Origin: Staphylotrichum longicolle
Lineage: Eukaryota > Ascomycota > Sordariomycetes > Sordariales > Chaetomiaceae
NCBI GenBank assembly: GCA_019096155.1
Contig: JAHCVI010000001.1
Location: 4,712,001-4,776,000, forward strand
Length of the DNA: 64,000 nucleotides
Reading direction: 5' to 3'
Position numbers and translations under genes: made by a program
Shown: positions 31,022 through 42,789 of the stretch, piece after piece
How positions within the stretch are numbered: position 1 is the stretch's first letter
Layout of the letters: the number at the start of each line of letters is the position of its first letter
The notes under the pieces: model-generated
The model's input: only the letters and a program-made list of their open reading frames with translations
What the model was told of the DNA's origin: nothing
The model's database searches: none

Positions 31022-32035
31022 ATGACGGCTACCGACTCGACTACGACAAATGGCGTGGACGACCAGGAGAAGGGCCTTCACCAAACGCCCACCACTGTGA
31101 CCATACCGTCCGAGCTCTTCGAGAAGCTGTATCTCGCGCCCAAGGTGTCCCATGTTGGGGACTACAACCGGCGCTTTGCCAACCCAACGGCGCTGGGTTT
31201 TGTTGGGTAGGTCTCCCTGGTCCTGTACGTTGCTGCCAGGAACGGGATGACTGACAACTGCAGCTTGGTCATCTCGACCTTTACCTTTTCGATTGTCTGC
31301 ATGGGATGGGGAGGGGCCAAGGGGTTTTCGCCAGTCGTGTAAGTCGACTCTCACTTTGTCGTCCAGCCATGGCCGGGTGTCACTGACCACGCCCAACGAC
31401 AGTGGCATCTTCTTCTTCGTCGGGCCCCTCCTCCTGATCTTCGCCATGGTCTTTGAATGGATCATGGGAAACTTCTTCCCCATGATGGCCGAAGGCCTGT
31501 TCAGTGTGTTCTTTGCCTCGTTTGGCATGCTTCAGCTCCCGACGCTCCAGCTCGGTGCGCCGTACGCGACGCCGTCGGACCCGACCGGCCTCTCCTCGCC
31601 CGAGTACAATTCGGTAATTGCGATGTACCTAATCGTCTGGGGCTTTGCGTTGTTCAGCTTCTTTATCTTTACTTGCAGGATCAACGTCGTGTTTGCCGCT
31701 ATCTTCCTGCTTGTCAGCGTGGCCGTCTGGGTGCTGTCTGGGGCTTTCTTCCAAACGAGCTGGGGGCACCAGGAGGCGGCGACGAAGTTGATGAAGGTAG
31801 GACCTTCCTACATTGGGAAATAGACCCCATGGAGATTTTGACTAATAGTATCCGAAAACAGGTCGGGGGAGCGTTGCTGTTTGTCGTGGCCGTTCTGGGC
31901 TGGTACGTGTGCGTTATCATCATGGCGGCCGAGATGCGCATCACTGTGAAACTTCCGGTCGGGGACCTCGACCACCTTTGGCACAAGACGGATATTGAGC
32001 TCGCTGAAACAGAAAGACGGGAGCATAGTGATTAG
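31022..32035 (+). CDS. GPR1/FUN34/YaaH (AceTr) family acetate/ammonium transporter-like protein
   Basis: This plasma-membrane protein belongs to the family that includes yeast Ady2/Ato1 and Yarrowia Gpr1. Exons are 31022-31206, 31264-31338, 31403-31796 and 31862-32035, all phase-consistent. The family signature NPAPLGL appears as NPTALGF just before the first membrane helix (GLVISTFTFSIVCMGWGGAK). About six hydrophobic segments follow, including EWIMGNFFPMMAEGLFSVFF. The cytosolic tails are hydrophilic, and the C-terminus is Glu/Arg-rich. The C-terminal region lacks an obvious strong match to the short yeast forms, so the substrate is inferred only from the family. Confidence 0.88.
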
Positions 32036-33273
32036 CCGCGGTGGGCTTTGATGTCTGCTTGGCATTGGATGACTGAAGAATGGGGAATGGGTCCTTGGAA
32101 CGATAGACGAAATAATAATTATACTGCGATGAACTGTTTCACTGACGGGATCACTTCAACATGACCGCTCCTTCCTGCCGGCTACATCACGAGAATGGTT
32201 CAGCCTCCGGCTGCCTGGCACTCCTTCCAGAAGGAACGATCAGTGGCCGGATCCCTTGGATACCTTATATTCAAAGTTCTGCGTGCCCAAGTCACTCACC
32301 TCCACCTGAGGCCTAACGGTTAAGGGCGGAGGTGACCCAGGGGTATAGACCAGCTATTCTCTCTCGAGAGAGAGGGCGCAGGTCCGAGGAACTCTTTGGT
32401 TTCGGTGTGGTATTGCTTTCGGAAATGCGCCCGACAGTGTGCGGCGGGGGGGGTGTAACTAACTACCTCATGCGCTGAGCACAAGCCCAAGGGCTTTTCG
32501 TAACCGACCGTCTCATGGTCGATGAGCTTTTTACTTGATCATCTTCCGGATTACTCTTAGGTATTGACTGATGCTTTGACCTCCCAAGACAGTGCTGCCG
32601 TAACCCAACATTCGGAGTTGGTAAGGCAGGAGCATCCGCAGCTGTTTATTTAGACGCTCAATCCCCAAGATATGGTCAATTGGTTGGCCGATGGAATAAA
32701 ACTTTCACTCATTGCGCCTCATTGTAATTGCTTTAAAATAAAAAGAAAACAAAATAAAATTGAGGCTACGACTATGAGCTTTCGTAAACGATTCTATCCT
32801 TCACAGTTCAGCACCCCGCTTCGCTTCTCTCTCCGACGGTTCGTGATTCCGGGAGACGAGAAATGGCAATTCCCACACTATGGGCTCTCGGGCTCTTAAA
32901 CCCAGACCATGACTCGTGCTGCCCTTTTCGTGCATATGATGGAACCAGCAGCTTACAAACCATAGGAGTTCAACGGGTCATTGATCGACACAGGTTGGCT
33001 GGTTGTGACAGGTTGTTCACGCTCAAACACGTTCGCTTTCACACTTGTCCCCACCCTCCTGCGCTCTGCTGATTGGCCAATTGCGTGTAAGTGAAGGGCA
33101 GCGGTTTCGTCATTGACCTTTACAGGTTGAACAACGTTGCCGTCTCGATGCCGTCATGAGCAGTTTGGGGGCCATAGCTGCCGTGCAGGTAGGTAGGTTC
33201 TTGCAGCTTAAAACCACATCCCCCTTCCGTCTGCAGAATTTGAACCCTTGACATCCCAAGCTTTCCAAGCGAC
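32036..33273. other. Intergenic, about 1.24 kb
   Basis: This gap holds the 3' UTR of the transporter and the promoter of the downstream SDR. An element at 32297-32400 has a 7 bp stem (CACCTCC with GGAGGTG), a CCTAACGGTTAAGG loop and a 16 bp palindrome TCTCTCTCGAGAGAGA at 32358-32373. An A/T-rich patch lies at 32720-32765. No coding sequence was supported. Confidence 0.5.
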
Positions 33274-34347
33274 ATGACCCTCACCTTGACGACACGTCTC
33301 CGACCTTCGACTTACCTCACACGCATATCCAGAACTTTGACCGTTGCATCGCAACTCCCTGTACCTGCCTCCTCCAGAGCTGCACCTCCACCAGCTCGCA
33401 CTAGCACACTCCACCTCACCACACCCACTACAACCCGCAACTACGCCAAGATGTCCAAGAGCGTGGCCGCCGCGACACACGCGGACTTCAACCGCAACTC
33501 GCTGTTCGACCTCAAGGGCCGCGTCGCCCTCGTCACGGGCGGCGGCTCGGGCATCGGCCTGATGATCACGCAGGCGCTGGCCGTCAACGGCGCCAAGGTG
33601 TACATCGTCGGGCGAACGGGCGAGAAGCTCGACAAGGTGGTCAGCACGTACAACAAGGACATCGAGGGCGAGATCATCGCGCTGCCGGGCGACGTGCGCA
33701 AGAAGGACGAGGTGGCGCGGCTGGTCAAGGAGATCGAGTCGCGCGAGCAGTGCCTGTGCATCCTGGTCAACAACGCGGGCATCTCGAGCGAGACGGTGCA
33801 GCCCGAGTCCGAGTCGGCGTCGGAGATGAAGGCGAACCTCTTCGACACGTCCAAGACGACGGCGCAGGACTGGCTCGACACGTACGAGACGGACGTGGTG
33901 TCCATGTACTTCATGACGGCGGCGTTCCTCCCCCTGCTCCAGCGCTCGTCGGAGCGGCACCCGCACTGGTCGGGCACCGTCATCAACATCACGAGCATCA
34001 GCGGCCTGATCAAGAGCGCGCAGCACCACTTCGCCTACAACGCGGCCAAGGGCGCCGCCAGCCACCTGACGCGCCTGCTGGCCAGCGAGGTCGCGTCGGC
34101 GGGGCACAAGATCCGCGTCAACGCCCTCGCGCCGGGCGTGTTCCCCAGCGAGATGACGGCCGGCGAGAGCGACGAGTTCCAAAAGAGCCACATCGAGAAG
34201 GAAAAGTACGAGGGCAAGGTGCCGGCCGGCCGGCCGGGGCGGGACATCGACATGGCACAGGGCGTGCTGGCGCTGGCGTGCAACCAGTACATTGACGGCG
34301 TCACGCTCGTGGTCGACGGTGGGTATGCGCTGCAGACGGGGCACTAA
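33274..34347 (+). CDS. Short-chain dehydrogenase/reductase with mitochondrial-type presequence
   Basis: This is a classical SDR, similar in shape to rhamnolipid/3-oxoacyl reductase-like fungal enzymes. From ATG 33274 the first ~60 residues are rich in Arg, Ser and Thr with no acidic residue (MTLTLTTRLRPSTYL), a good import presequence. A second ATG at 33451 (MSKSVAAATH) would give a cytosolic form. The cofactor motif is TGGGSGIG and the structural motif NNAG is present. The catalytic Ser is in ITSISG, and Tyr-x3-Lys is in FAYNAAKGAASHL. The C-terminus reads VTLVVDGGYALQTGH. It is a single exon with an intact frame. Confidence 0.9.
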   Translation: MTLTLTTRLRPSTYLTRISRTLTVASQLPVPASSRAAPPPARTSTLHLTTPTTTRNYAKMSKSVAAATHADFNRNSLFDLKGRVALVTGGGSGIGLMITQALAVNGAKVYIVGRTGEKLDKVVSTYNKDIEGEIIALPGDVRKKDEVARLVKEIESREQCLCILVNNAGISSETVQPESESASEMKANLFDTSKTTAQDWLDTYETDVVSMYFMTAAFLPLLQRSSERHPHWSGTVINITSISGLIKSAQHHFAYNAAKGAASHLTRLLASEVASAGHKIRVNALAPGVFPSEMTAGESDEFQKSHIEKEKYEGKVPAGRPGRDIDMAQGVLALACNQYIDGVTLVVDGGYALQTGH

Positions 34348-35824
34348 GTTGTGTGTGTCTCACACGGAAGGGGGGAATTGCATGTTTCGGATCGCTCGGA
34401 TGAGATGGGATGCGGGCCCGTTAGCCACAAGGCGCGAGTGATCTCGAATTGGGAAAACTGTGTCTCTGGGTCTGGACCTGGTGAGGACCTGGTGAGGAAG
34501 ACAGTCGAAAGGCGGATGCATACCCCCAAAGGCGTCTTTTCTCCGTGTTCCGGCATGGCTCAGTCAGGATGAGTCAGTCGGTCAAATCCATGGCTGCAGA
34601 GACAAATCCTGTGTGTCATCAGGCGTAGATATGAAGAAGGAAAAAAAAAAGTTCAAAAATCAGCGTCATGCTCCCATCATGCCCGATAATTCCTAACGCC
34701 GACCTGGCGGTTTTGCATCTCCGACGGACGTGAATTGACGAAAGGCGGGGCGGTTTTCGCATTTGCTTTGTCAGTCAGCCAGAAGGCCCCCCTCTGTGGC
34801 CCGTCGTTTGGCATGTGCATGTGGGGCGGCGAGTTTGCCACTCCCCATTCCCGGCCCCACATCCCTTTCCATGTCCATCCGGAATCCCAATCCATGCAAT
34901 GTTTCTTGGCTTGGGGCCCGAGAGGGAGCCCTGGCCCAAAGCTTGAGACGATGACATCATCACGCCTCACAGGGCTGCGGCCCGTTGCACATCGCCCCTG
35001 ATCTGAGACGGAAGCAGTCAACGGGCGTTGATCCAAGATCCCAAGCAAGTGCGGGAATGCATTAGCTCGAGACTGGGGTTCGACAAGGCTTGGGGACTGG
35101 GGAACGTCAATTGCAAGGTGGTTTCAAAAAAAGGGTCACACTGACGACTTCAACAATGCAATCAGAAAGTGGGATTATCACCACCAGTTCAAGACCATCT
35201 GCCTGGGTTCGGCCGAGGTGCATTGGGCTGGCGGCGGGTTTGTTTGATAGATCTCGCGGGCTAGACTATGTGGTATTCCCCCGTTCAACAAATGAAAGAG
35301 CGGAGGGGAGCGGCCCTCCTGTCCGGAGCAAACTGCTAAACAATCCCGAGAAAGCGAGGGGATGAAATGTGATGGGGGGGTATATCTTGATTCCAATCTC
35401 AATCATCTCCCGACTGGCTTCCCAATCCTAAACCCAACAAACGCCGCGAAATGCAAGACGACAAGCAACCTCCCCGCCTCTGTCCAATCTGTCGAAACCA
35501 GATTATCTGCCAGTGGGTGGTCCCATATAACCTTCCCATCCAAAACCATGCGATGCAAATGCTGTGAGAACTGGGGGAAAAAACCAAAGTGAGATGTAAT
35601 TGGGAAGTTGAGCAGGCCGTAACCTCGGCGCTCAAGGGGGTATCATATGATCATTTCGTGATGATGCTTGATGCTGTGCCGTGACGTGATGCCGTGAACC
35701 AAATGGGGAAGAGAACAGAAAAACATCCGACAAACCACTCAACAGTGGGGGTTGGGAACGAAAACCCAATGCCAAAAAAAAAAAAAAGAAGAAAAGAAAA
35801 AAAATCCACCCAACATAAACTCAT
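34348..35824. other. Intergenic, about 1.5 kb, tail-to-tail
   Basis: The SDR and the SWIRM gene converge across this stretch. Purine-rich runs occur at 34632-34650 and 35775-35812. Short open frames on both strands have random composition. No gene, RNA or repeat family was found. Confidence 0.5.
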
Positions 35825-37126
35825 TCACGCCTTGCGGCTCATGTGTCCCCGCATCCACTCAATGTCCAACCAGCCAACGCGCTCGTACGCCTGCCACAGC
35901 TTCGACGCCTTGTTGACGTCAATCTTGCACGCCTGTTGGGCGTCTGTCTTGCGAAACTCCTTGCCGATCCGCGCACACTCGAGACGTCGCAAGAAGATGC
36001 GCCGCTTGCTGGTGAGATACGTCGCGCAATCCAGCCGCAGGTTGCTGGCCAGGATCAGCTCGTCCGGGTGCAGCAGGTGCCGATTCGGATCGTTGCTCAG
36101 ATCCAGCGCGTTGCCCTTCCAGTCCACCTTCAGACTGTTGGGGCTTCGAGGGCAGCGTGCTAACCGGCGGGGCGAGTCCTCCAGCGAAGCAAAGTCCTTG
36201 TCCTCGCGGTTCGGCGCGACGGTCCTGACCCGCGGCTCTGGCGTGCCGACGCGGATCGTCTCGCGGGCTGGCACAGGCGTGGCTCGGATTGGCCTCGGGT
36301 TTTGCGTCTTGATCTTGGGAGACTTGAGCTTCTGGACACGGACCGTGGGAGCCTTGGTCGACTGCGGCCCCAGAACCGCTGGCCTTGCTGCGGGCAAGAT
36401 ATGCGGTAGCCGGGTCGGCTGGAACGAGAGCGCCGTGTGCTTGCGGTCAGCCCGGAGAAGCTCACGCTCCTTGCGCAGCCATTCCTTCGGGTTGTCCTGG
36501 AACATCCGGAAGCAGTTGGATTTGAAGTAGAGGGCCAACTCGTAGTCCTCGGGCCTGGGCGGCGTCGAGTCGCGGAACAGGCCGGCCGGTCTTGAGGCGA
36601 TGTGCTCGCTCACCAGTTGCTCTGTCGTCGCCCTCAGCTTCGCGACAGACGCAGGTGTCGGCGTAAAGAGCGGCCCAGTAGGAGCACTCGAGGGAGATTC
36701 ACCGGCGGGGTAGAGAATTGGATCTTTGCCTCCGTGGCTCAGGAGGGGTGCCGGGCCGATCGTGTTCGCGGCCTGAGAGAAGGGCGAGACGGGCGGCGAG
36801 AGAGGTTGATGCGGAACTCGCGTTCCGGGAGTCGAGGCGGGCTTTCCACATGCCGCTCCGGCCGACCTGAACAGGTCGAGAGGAGCGGGCTCGGGAGGCG
36901 ACATCAGGTTGCTGATATCGCAGGGTTTTTGCAGTTTCGGCGCCATCGCGGAAGATTTGCCTGGCGGAAGTGCGCAAACGTCCTGCATTTCTTTTGTCGG
37001 TGTCGGGGGAAGATAGACAGGCGGAGAGGATGAGGGGGCCCAAGGTGGTCTTGTTGTTCGCGCCTCGTTCCGGTCATGCGACACGGGCTGCTGCATGGCA
37101 AGGGCAGTTGTTGGTTTGTCAGCCAT
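35825..37126 (-). CDS. SWIRM-domain protein (Fun19/Laf-like)
   Basis: This is a chromatin-associated protein of 433 residues in one exon. The N-terminal two thirds is disordered and Pro/Ser/Thr-rich (PSSSPPVYLPPTPTKEMQD). The C-terminal ~90 residues form a SWIRM domain, with LHPDELILASNLRLDCATYL, then KRRIFLRRLECARIGKEF and finally DVNKASKLWQAYERVGWLD. This arrangement matches the fungal Fun19/Laf1-2 group, in which the domain binds DNA or histone-modifying complexes. The frame is intact. An unusually long gene-free stretch lies upstream. Confidence 0.87.
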   Translation of the reverse strand: MADKPTTALAMQQPVSHDRNEARTTRPPWAPSSSPPVYLPPTPTKEMQDVCALPPGKSSAMAPKLQKPCDISNLMSPPEPAPLDLFRSAGAACGKPASTPGTRVPHQPLSPPVSPFSQAANTIGPAPLLSHGGKDPILYPAGESPSSAPTGPLFTPTPASVAKLRATTEQLVSEHIASRPAGLFRDSTPPRPEDYELALYFKSNCFRMFQDNPKEWLRKERELLRADRKHTALSFQPTRLPHILPAARPAVLGPQSTKAPTVRVQKLKSPKIKTQNPRPIRATPVPARETIRVGTPEPRVRTVAPNREDKDFASLEDSPRRLARCPRSPNSLKVDWKGNALDLSNDPNRHLLHPDELILASNLRLDCATYLTSKRRIFLRRLECARIGKEFRKTDAQQACKIDVNKASKLWQAYERVGWLDIEWMRGHMSRKA

Positions 37127-40100
37127 AGCAACTATGCCTGTTTGACGGAAAACACGGTGGCGAAAATGTGAGCCGTCATCAAGCGACGCCGAGGAGTATG
37201 CGGCTCGAGGAGGTGTGCTGAACTGCTCAAGATGACACAGGGCTTTTCGTTGCAGGTTGGGTGCGCGACGAGAGCAGCTGACTCTTAAAATCGTCCAGTG
37301 CTGGAGAGACGAAGAGAGGGGGTGACAAAGGGCGTGCGTACGCCGGGAACGTTTGGGTTGGGCGGATGTTCGTTTGTAGAAGAAGGGTGTTGGGCGTCAA
37401 AGGCAAGATATAGGAGATCTTCTCAATTGCTGAATAATAGACAATGGGAGTGCTGCTGTTTGCCGCTATTCATCTATCCAAGCCCAGTGGACAATAGGGG
37501 GGCAGTGCGGACAATAGCTGGCCGGGCCGCGCAATTGCTGCTCAATGGAATCCGCTGGAAAGTCCCGGGGTGGCGAAAGGCAGCACAGTCATCGAGACCA
37601 CGCAGCAGGCAGCAAATATGACAATAGCCGTGCCTAGAACCTCGCAGCCACGACGGTGGAGAGCGCGGAGGACTGGGAAAGGGCGAAGGAAGATGAAGGA
37701 GGACAAGAAATGGGGGAAGGAGACCATGTAAGTACCTGTTGTAGACCACTGATGCAAGGCCCCCAGGACATGGAAGGTCCCGTCACTTGACGGAGCTGGC
37801 TGGGCATCGGCACGGCTGGGAGCCCAAAAGCCCAGGAACGGGAAACGGATGTCGGGGGTGATTGCGCCAGCAGGTCACACAGGCGCACAACGCGTCTGTC
37901 GCTCCCAGGCAGGACCGTTCTGGTGGGCGGGCACGAATCTGGGGTTGAGGTGTAAGTGGAGTGGAGTGGCGTGGCGCTGGCCAAACAGGGATGTTTCGAC
38001 ACCCCGAAGAGTCACCCACGCCAGTCAGACACACCCCGACACACTCCCCCTCCGTCTCAGCTGGACCAATCACAGCAGGATCACTGAATCCAGCCAATGG
38101 TCACCCGCCAGAGATCCCGGCTCCGTCAGGCAAAAATAGGTTGAGTTTGGGAGAGGTACTTCTGCCCAAAGCGTGGTACTTGTTGGGATGAATGAAGCCT
38201 GCCAACCAGAGTCAGCTCTGCGTTTTCCGCTGTTTGGAGTTCAGAACCACAAGAACGGTCTGCGGAAGGACTTCACCATGAGCTCTTGCAGATCTGCCCT
38301 TCAATGGCAGTGGCAGGAGTGCAAGTGATGTGATTACATTGTGTCAGATCGAGCCAAACGTCCTGGCATGACCAGCAGTGAACGGTCCACGCACGCACAG
38401 TCTCGGGATTGGCATCTGCAGAGGGGGAGGTTTCACCACCTCCTGGCGCTTCCGGCGGGTTGAGCCGTGCATATCCTAGGCCGAGTGGTTGGCTTGTGCT
38501 CATGTTTATCTGATGTTGCGCATGTTGGGCAGGCGAGCGAAGCCGAGCCAACTACATCTGCAAGAGCATTGGCAGCACTTGTTGAGAACGAACTGGAATG
38601 GAAGACGACAGAGCCGCTTCAAAGGCTGGGCCAGCCTCCCTGGTACCAAGGGTCTCAAGGCATACAGACGTACCAGAAACGCAGCGAGCGAAGTCGGCGT
38701 TGTCAGGCGTGGGATTCTTCAACCCGAGACGGTGTGTCCGCAGAAGAAGGAAGCTCGAGGTGTCCTCGCTAGCTCGCTAGCCGCGGAGAGGCGTGGGGTG
38801 CACTGGAGCATTGAGACTTCCCAACGCTTTGTCTGGTGGGCCGTTCGTACTGCCCATGATGTCGTTGGTGTTGTTTACCGCAATTTCCAAAGTAGCAACG
38901 GATGGATGGGGCCTGCTGCCCAATTCCACGATCAAAGGCTGTTTGAGGGGAGATGCCGACAAAGGGCGAACCTCCACGGGCCAGAAACTGATATTCCTGA
39001 GACTGGATTCGCTTAACCACTGAGAAGGCAACCAGTAAATCAGCCCGCCATGTCGAGAGAGGAGGGGCAAGGCAATTGGGAAAGGAGGGGCAGGGAGGGG
39101 AAAGAGGGGGGACCAAGGCGATTCCGTGCTCATGAGTGGAGCTTGAATGCCAGTTGCGACCTCACCGACCTGAGCCAATTCAATTGAGCCCCGATTGGGC
39201 TGCCATTTGGGCATCGAAGTTGAGAGCCTGGTGTTTCAAGGTGGACTGTGGTGGAGCAGCCTACTTGGTCCTTGACCGTGCTGCAATGGTGTTCTGGGGC
39301 TGTCGTCAACAACGGGTCATGCTGCTGCATTGTCGAAACTATCCACAGCAGCCTGTCAGACCCATGTTGCGTCGGCCGAGGAAACGAGGAAAAGCAATGA
39401 GACGTCGAATTGGCCAATCAGGGCGTCGTCGCAAATAGAGAAAGCGGTCCGTTTTGAGTCCTTGTCCCCAATCGCGGGAGGTTGAACAGGCTCCCCGCTT
39501 GTTGCGGCTGTGACTCATCGCTGTCATGTTGGCAATGGAATCTTGAGGAAAGGGAGTTGGCGCAAGGTCGACCAGTGAGGTTTGGAAGCTGGATGCTCGA
39601 AACACTGCCCTGTCCATTTTGGGCTTAGCAGGTCTGTGCTATCGATAACAAAACGCTCAGGGTCCAGATGTACTCTTGGCACCCGGAAGGTACCTCTCTC
39701 AGTCTTGACGCGTGCCTGCTGACCCATGATGAGGGAGGTGTGACCCCAGGCAAGGCAGGTTTGCCTCATCGAGCACCATGAAATTCGCAATACTTACAAT
39801 TACTACACAGTACTGCCTTACTCTCCGATATCAAGAACTTGTCTTTCGTTGTTCATACCGTACCCACTCCTCTATCCACCGTGTCTGCTCACCGTCAGAT
39901 GCTGTCGTTGAGTTGGGAAGGTCGGCTTGTCTCCACCGAGCGCTCAACTCACAATCCCTCCGATCCGACCACACTCGACCGCTCGCTGCCCATCGCGTAT
40001 GCGACCTCGGATCCGTGGGCTGTTCAACCATCTGACACGCGTGGCCTCACCCATTTCAAGGTTTTCGGTGTGGGATTGAGTCATTACACCGGATTATAAA

Positions 40101-42789
40101 TTATCTGAAGAAGACAACCCTGCTCTTGGCTCCCGCGACGGTCTGCTGCCTGGCATGATGGCAAAGAACCGTCTCTGACTCCTGTTCAGTTTCTTATCGG
40201 ACTTAAAAGGACTTTAGCGGTCAAGGCTCTCTCTCTCTCTCCAGCAATAGGCGAAGCGAACAGGTCCGCTCCAGGAATCTCTGCACTGGGCTGTCAATCA
40301 CACCTTTCGCTCCACACCATCTGTGTTTGGGAGGTGAGGCTTCCCATCCCACATGACCCCCCGCTACAGTAACTACCTTGAACACCACGCGCTTCTTTGG
40401 CGAGAGGTGTGTCGAACGCGGGCCAGCGCCCTCCGCGCCCGTACAACCACCGTCTGCTTCAATTGTTCTGAGTAAAGTGTCAATTGTCCATCCACTTCAC
40501 ATGCCATCTCCACGGAAGACTGCGCCATTGCTTTTCGCATTGACACCATCCCATCCCAATTGTCTCGGTTCCTTGTCAGCTTATCTTATCACCCCGCCTT
40601 TGGATGAGGGGCTCCAGGCCAGCTGTGGGCCAAGAACCCATGCAGAACAGCAAACCGGCGACTTGCACCCTGCTTGCACCACGCAGGCGGTCAATTAGAC
40701 TGGCCGTCTCCGATTGGGACCACCCGAGCAGCGTGTCGCTGTGCTGTCCACACCGGATTCCAAACAAATCCATCGTCCTGCCGCGCTGCGCAGCGAGAGC
40801 CACAGAGCGCGAACGAACTGGCGGCCACCACGACAGTGGCAAACGCCGTCAGCTCTGTGGGCTCTGTGGGCTCTGTCGTCCCGCCGAATGGGCTGCCTCC
40901 AGGAAACCACAGCGCATGAATCCGGTCGCCCTGATTCTCAATTGTCCAATCTCCCACCCTGTTTCTGCCTCTGGCTGCCGGTCTAACTGAGACTGGGCGC
41001 ACCGGCAATCCAGCCAACCCCAAGTCTGATCGCCGACAAGGGCCAGCACCTTAATTCCCCCCCCAAAGTCACCACGCGCCACCCCGGGGCCGGCCCTGCA
41101 TAAAAAAAGAGACCAGGTGGTGCTGTCTCTGCCGATGCACTGCAAATCCGGAAACAAGCACCAACTCGCACGATAGGGACTTGGTTGGCCACTGGGAGGG
41201 AATTCAGCATCCGGGTACCTGGCATAACGATCAGCCAATCGATGGGATTGGCCCCGACAGCACAACATCAACAATAACACCCATTTTCACGGTCTGCCTG
41301 GAACAAGGAAGACGCGTCGAGTCATCGTTGGCTCCAGGAGAGCCCATCAAACAAAACGGAGGGGAGGACAATAGTCACTCCGTTTTTCTTCAACCCCCGC
41401 CTCGCAGTCCAATCCCCCCCCCCCGCCCCTCCCCGGATTTGTGAATCCCATTCACGCCCTCTTCCAATCCCGAAACCGGGGGGGAAGGGGGGCGTGACCC
41501 TATCGCAACCCCCCAAAACGCCAAGCGACCACCCAGAAAGCCAATTGATCACACCCCCTTGCTTGCGTGCGTGATGCAGGAAAGAGTGAGAGAGAGGGCT
41601 GGCTTTGCCGCCTGCCTGCGCACGCCACCCACCCCGAATGACTGCTCAGGTGACGAATCGTGTGTGTCAATTGACCACCCCCCTTGTCTGAGACCTGAGG
41701 CCGGCAGAGAGTGAGAGGGAGGGGGGGACGGGCTGTCAATGTCTCACTTTGGGGAGCAGTCAGTCAAGTCATCCCACTGCTCGCTGGGGGCTTCTGCTAT
41801 CGGATCACAGGTGACAGTTTAGTGCAATCTGAGCAGGGAAAAGCGGAACGTGAAGCAGGTTTTTGTGGTGTTTTGAAACGGGTGTGATTTTGATCCGAGT
41901 GGGGGGGAGTCTGGGAGAGAGGACAAGACATGGACATGACCCGGCAATCCGAGATGCGGACGCGAAGCAAGGCAAGGCTGAGAAGTGTGCCAACCGGGAA
42001 CGGGCCAACCACGGACAGCGAGACTGTCTCTTCTGCCTCTGCTGTGTGCGTGTCCCCGAACTAGGCAACGCTGTATTTTGCACAAAAGTTTGTCGGATGC
42101 ACCGGGTCCAAAACCCTGTGATGACTTATTGGGTCATCCCGTCCTCAGAAATGCAGCACGCCTCTGTCAAGACGCCTTTCCAATGACTAGGCGTGAGCCA
42201 TTGGCATCAGTTTCTAGGCATCTTCCGCAAGACGGCAGGCTGGAGGCTCTGCCCTGGCAGAAGTGAAGAAATCCAGACGAAGGCAGCCCTGAAGAGAGCG
42301 GTCAGGTCTGGAGCGTGACCCGCATTGGACCAAGCAGAGTCGGCCGTTGGCGCTTCTTCCAACTGGTCATCCCGGAAAGGTATTGATTGGGAGTCTGCCT
42401 GGATGCAGGCTGTCGGATGCGGCTCTGCAAAACAATAGGGAGTAACTAACTGTTCCAGGACGCCGCATTTCGTGTGGGTGAGGAGAATCTGATTCGGAGT
42501 AGAAAGCCTCAAGAGGCAGTGCAGCCTGGCAGACTGGCGTCGTGGTCCAACTCAAGGCTGTAAACCGAGAGCCACTGCCCCGGGTCGTCGGAGAGGCCAA
42601 CAGCGCGGCCCAGGGGCAAACAAATATCCAGTCGTCTCCTGACACCCAGCCCTGCTGGTAGTGGTTGGTTCCTAAAAACCTGCATAAACTTTCGGTGATG
42701 GATCCTTGAAAGGAATGGCAGCCGCCAACTCAACCACCGCCCGAACGAGGATGTTGTTTCGGCCAACTGAGCCTCGCAACGGTAGGTGT
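37127..42789. other. 5.66 kb interval without recognisable genes
   Basis: The interval lies upstream of the SWIRM gene (-) and downstream of the F-box/WD gene (-). Six-frame reading gives only random-looking frames under about 180 codons, without splice-consistent family matches. The composition is not AT-rich and shows no transposon ends. The hexamer CAATTG occurs ten times: 37424, 37532, 39073, 39181, 40460, 40481, 40557, 40939, 41542 and 41668. CCAAT boxes are also present (about 38064, 39414 and 40945). Poly-C and CT runs lie at 41405-41425 and 40232-40242. It is either a very long regulatory or 5' leader region or contains a non-coding transcript. Confidence 0.5.

Noticed and set aside
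38489..39016. 175-codon plus-strand open frame in the gene-free interval
   Set aside because: Random amino-acid pattern, no GC3 bias, no splice-linked extension and no family likeness.
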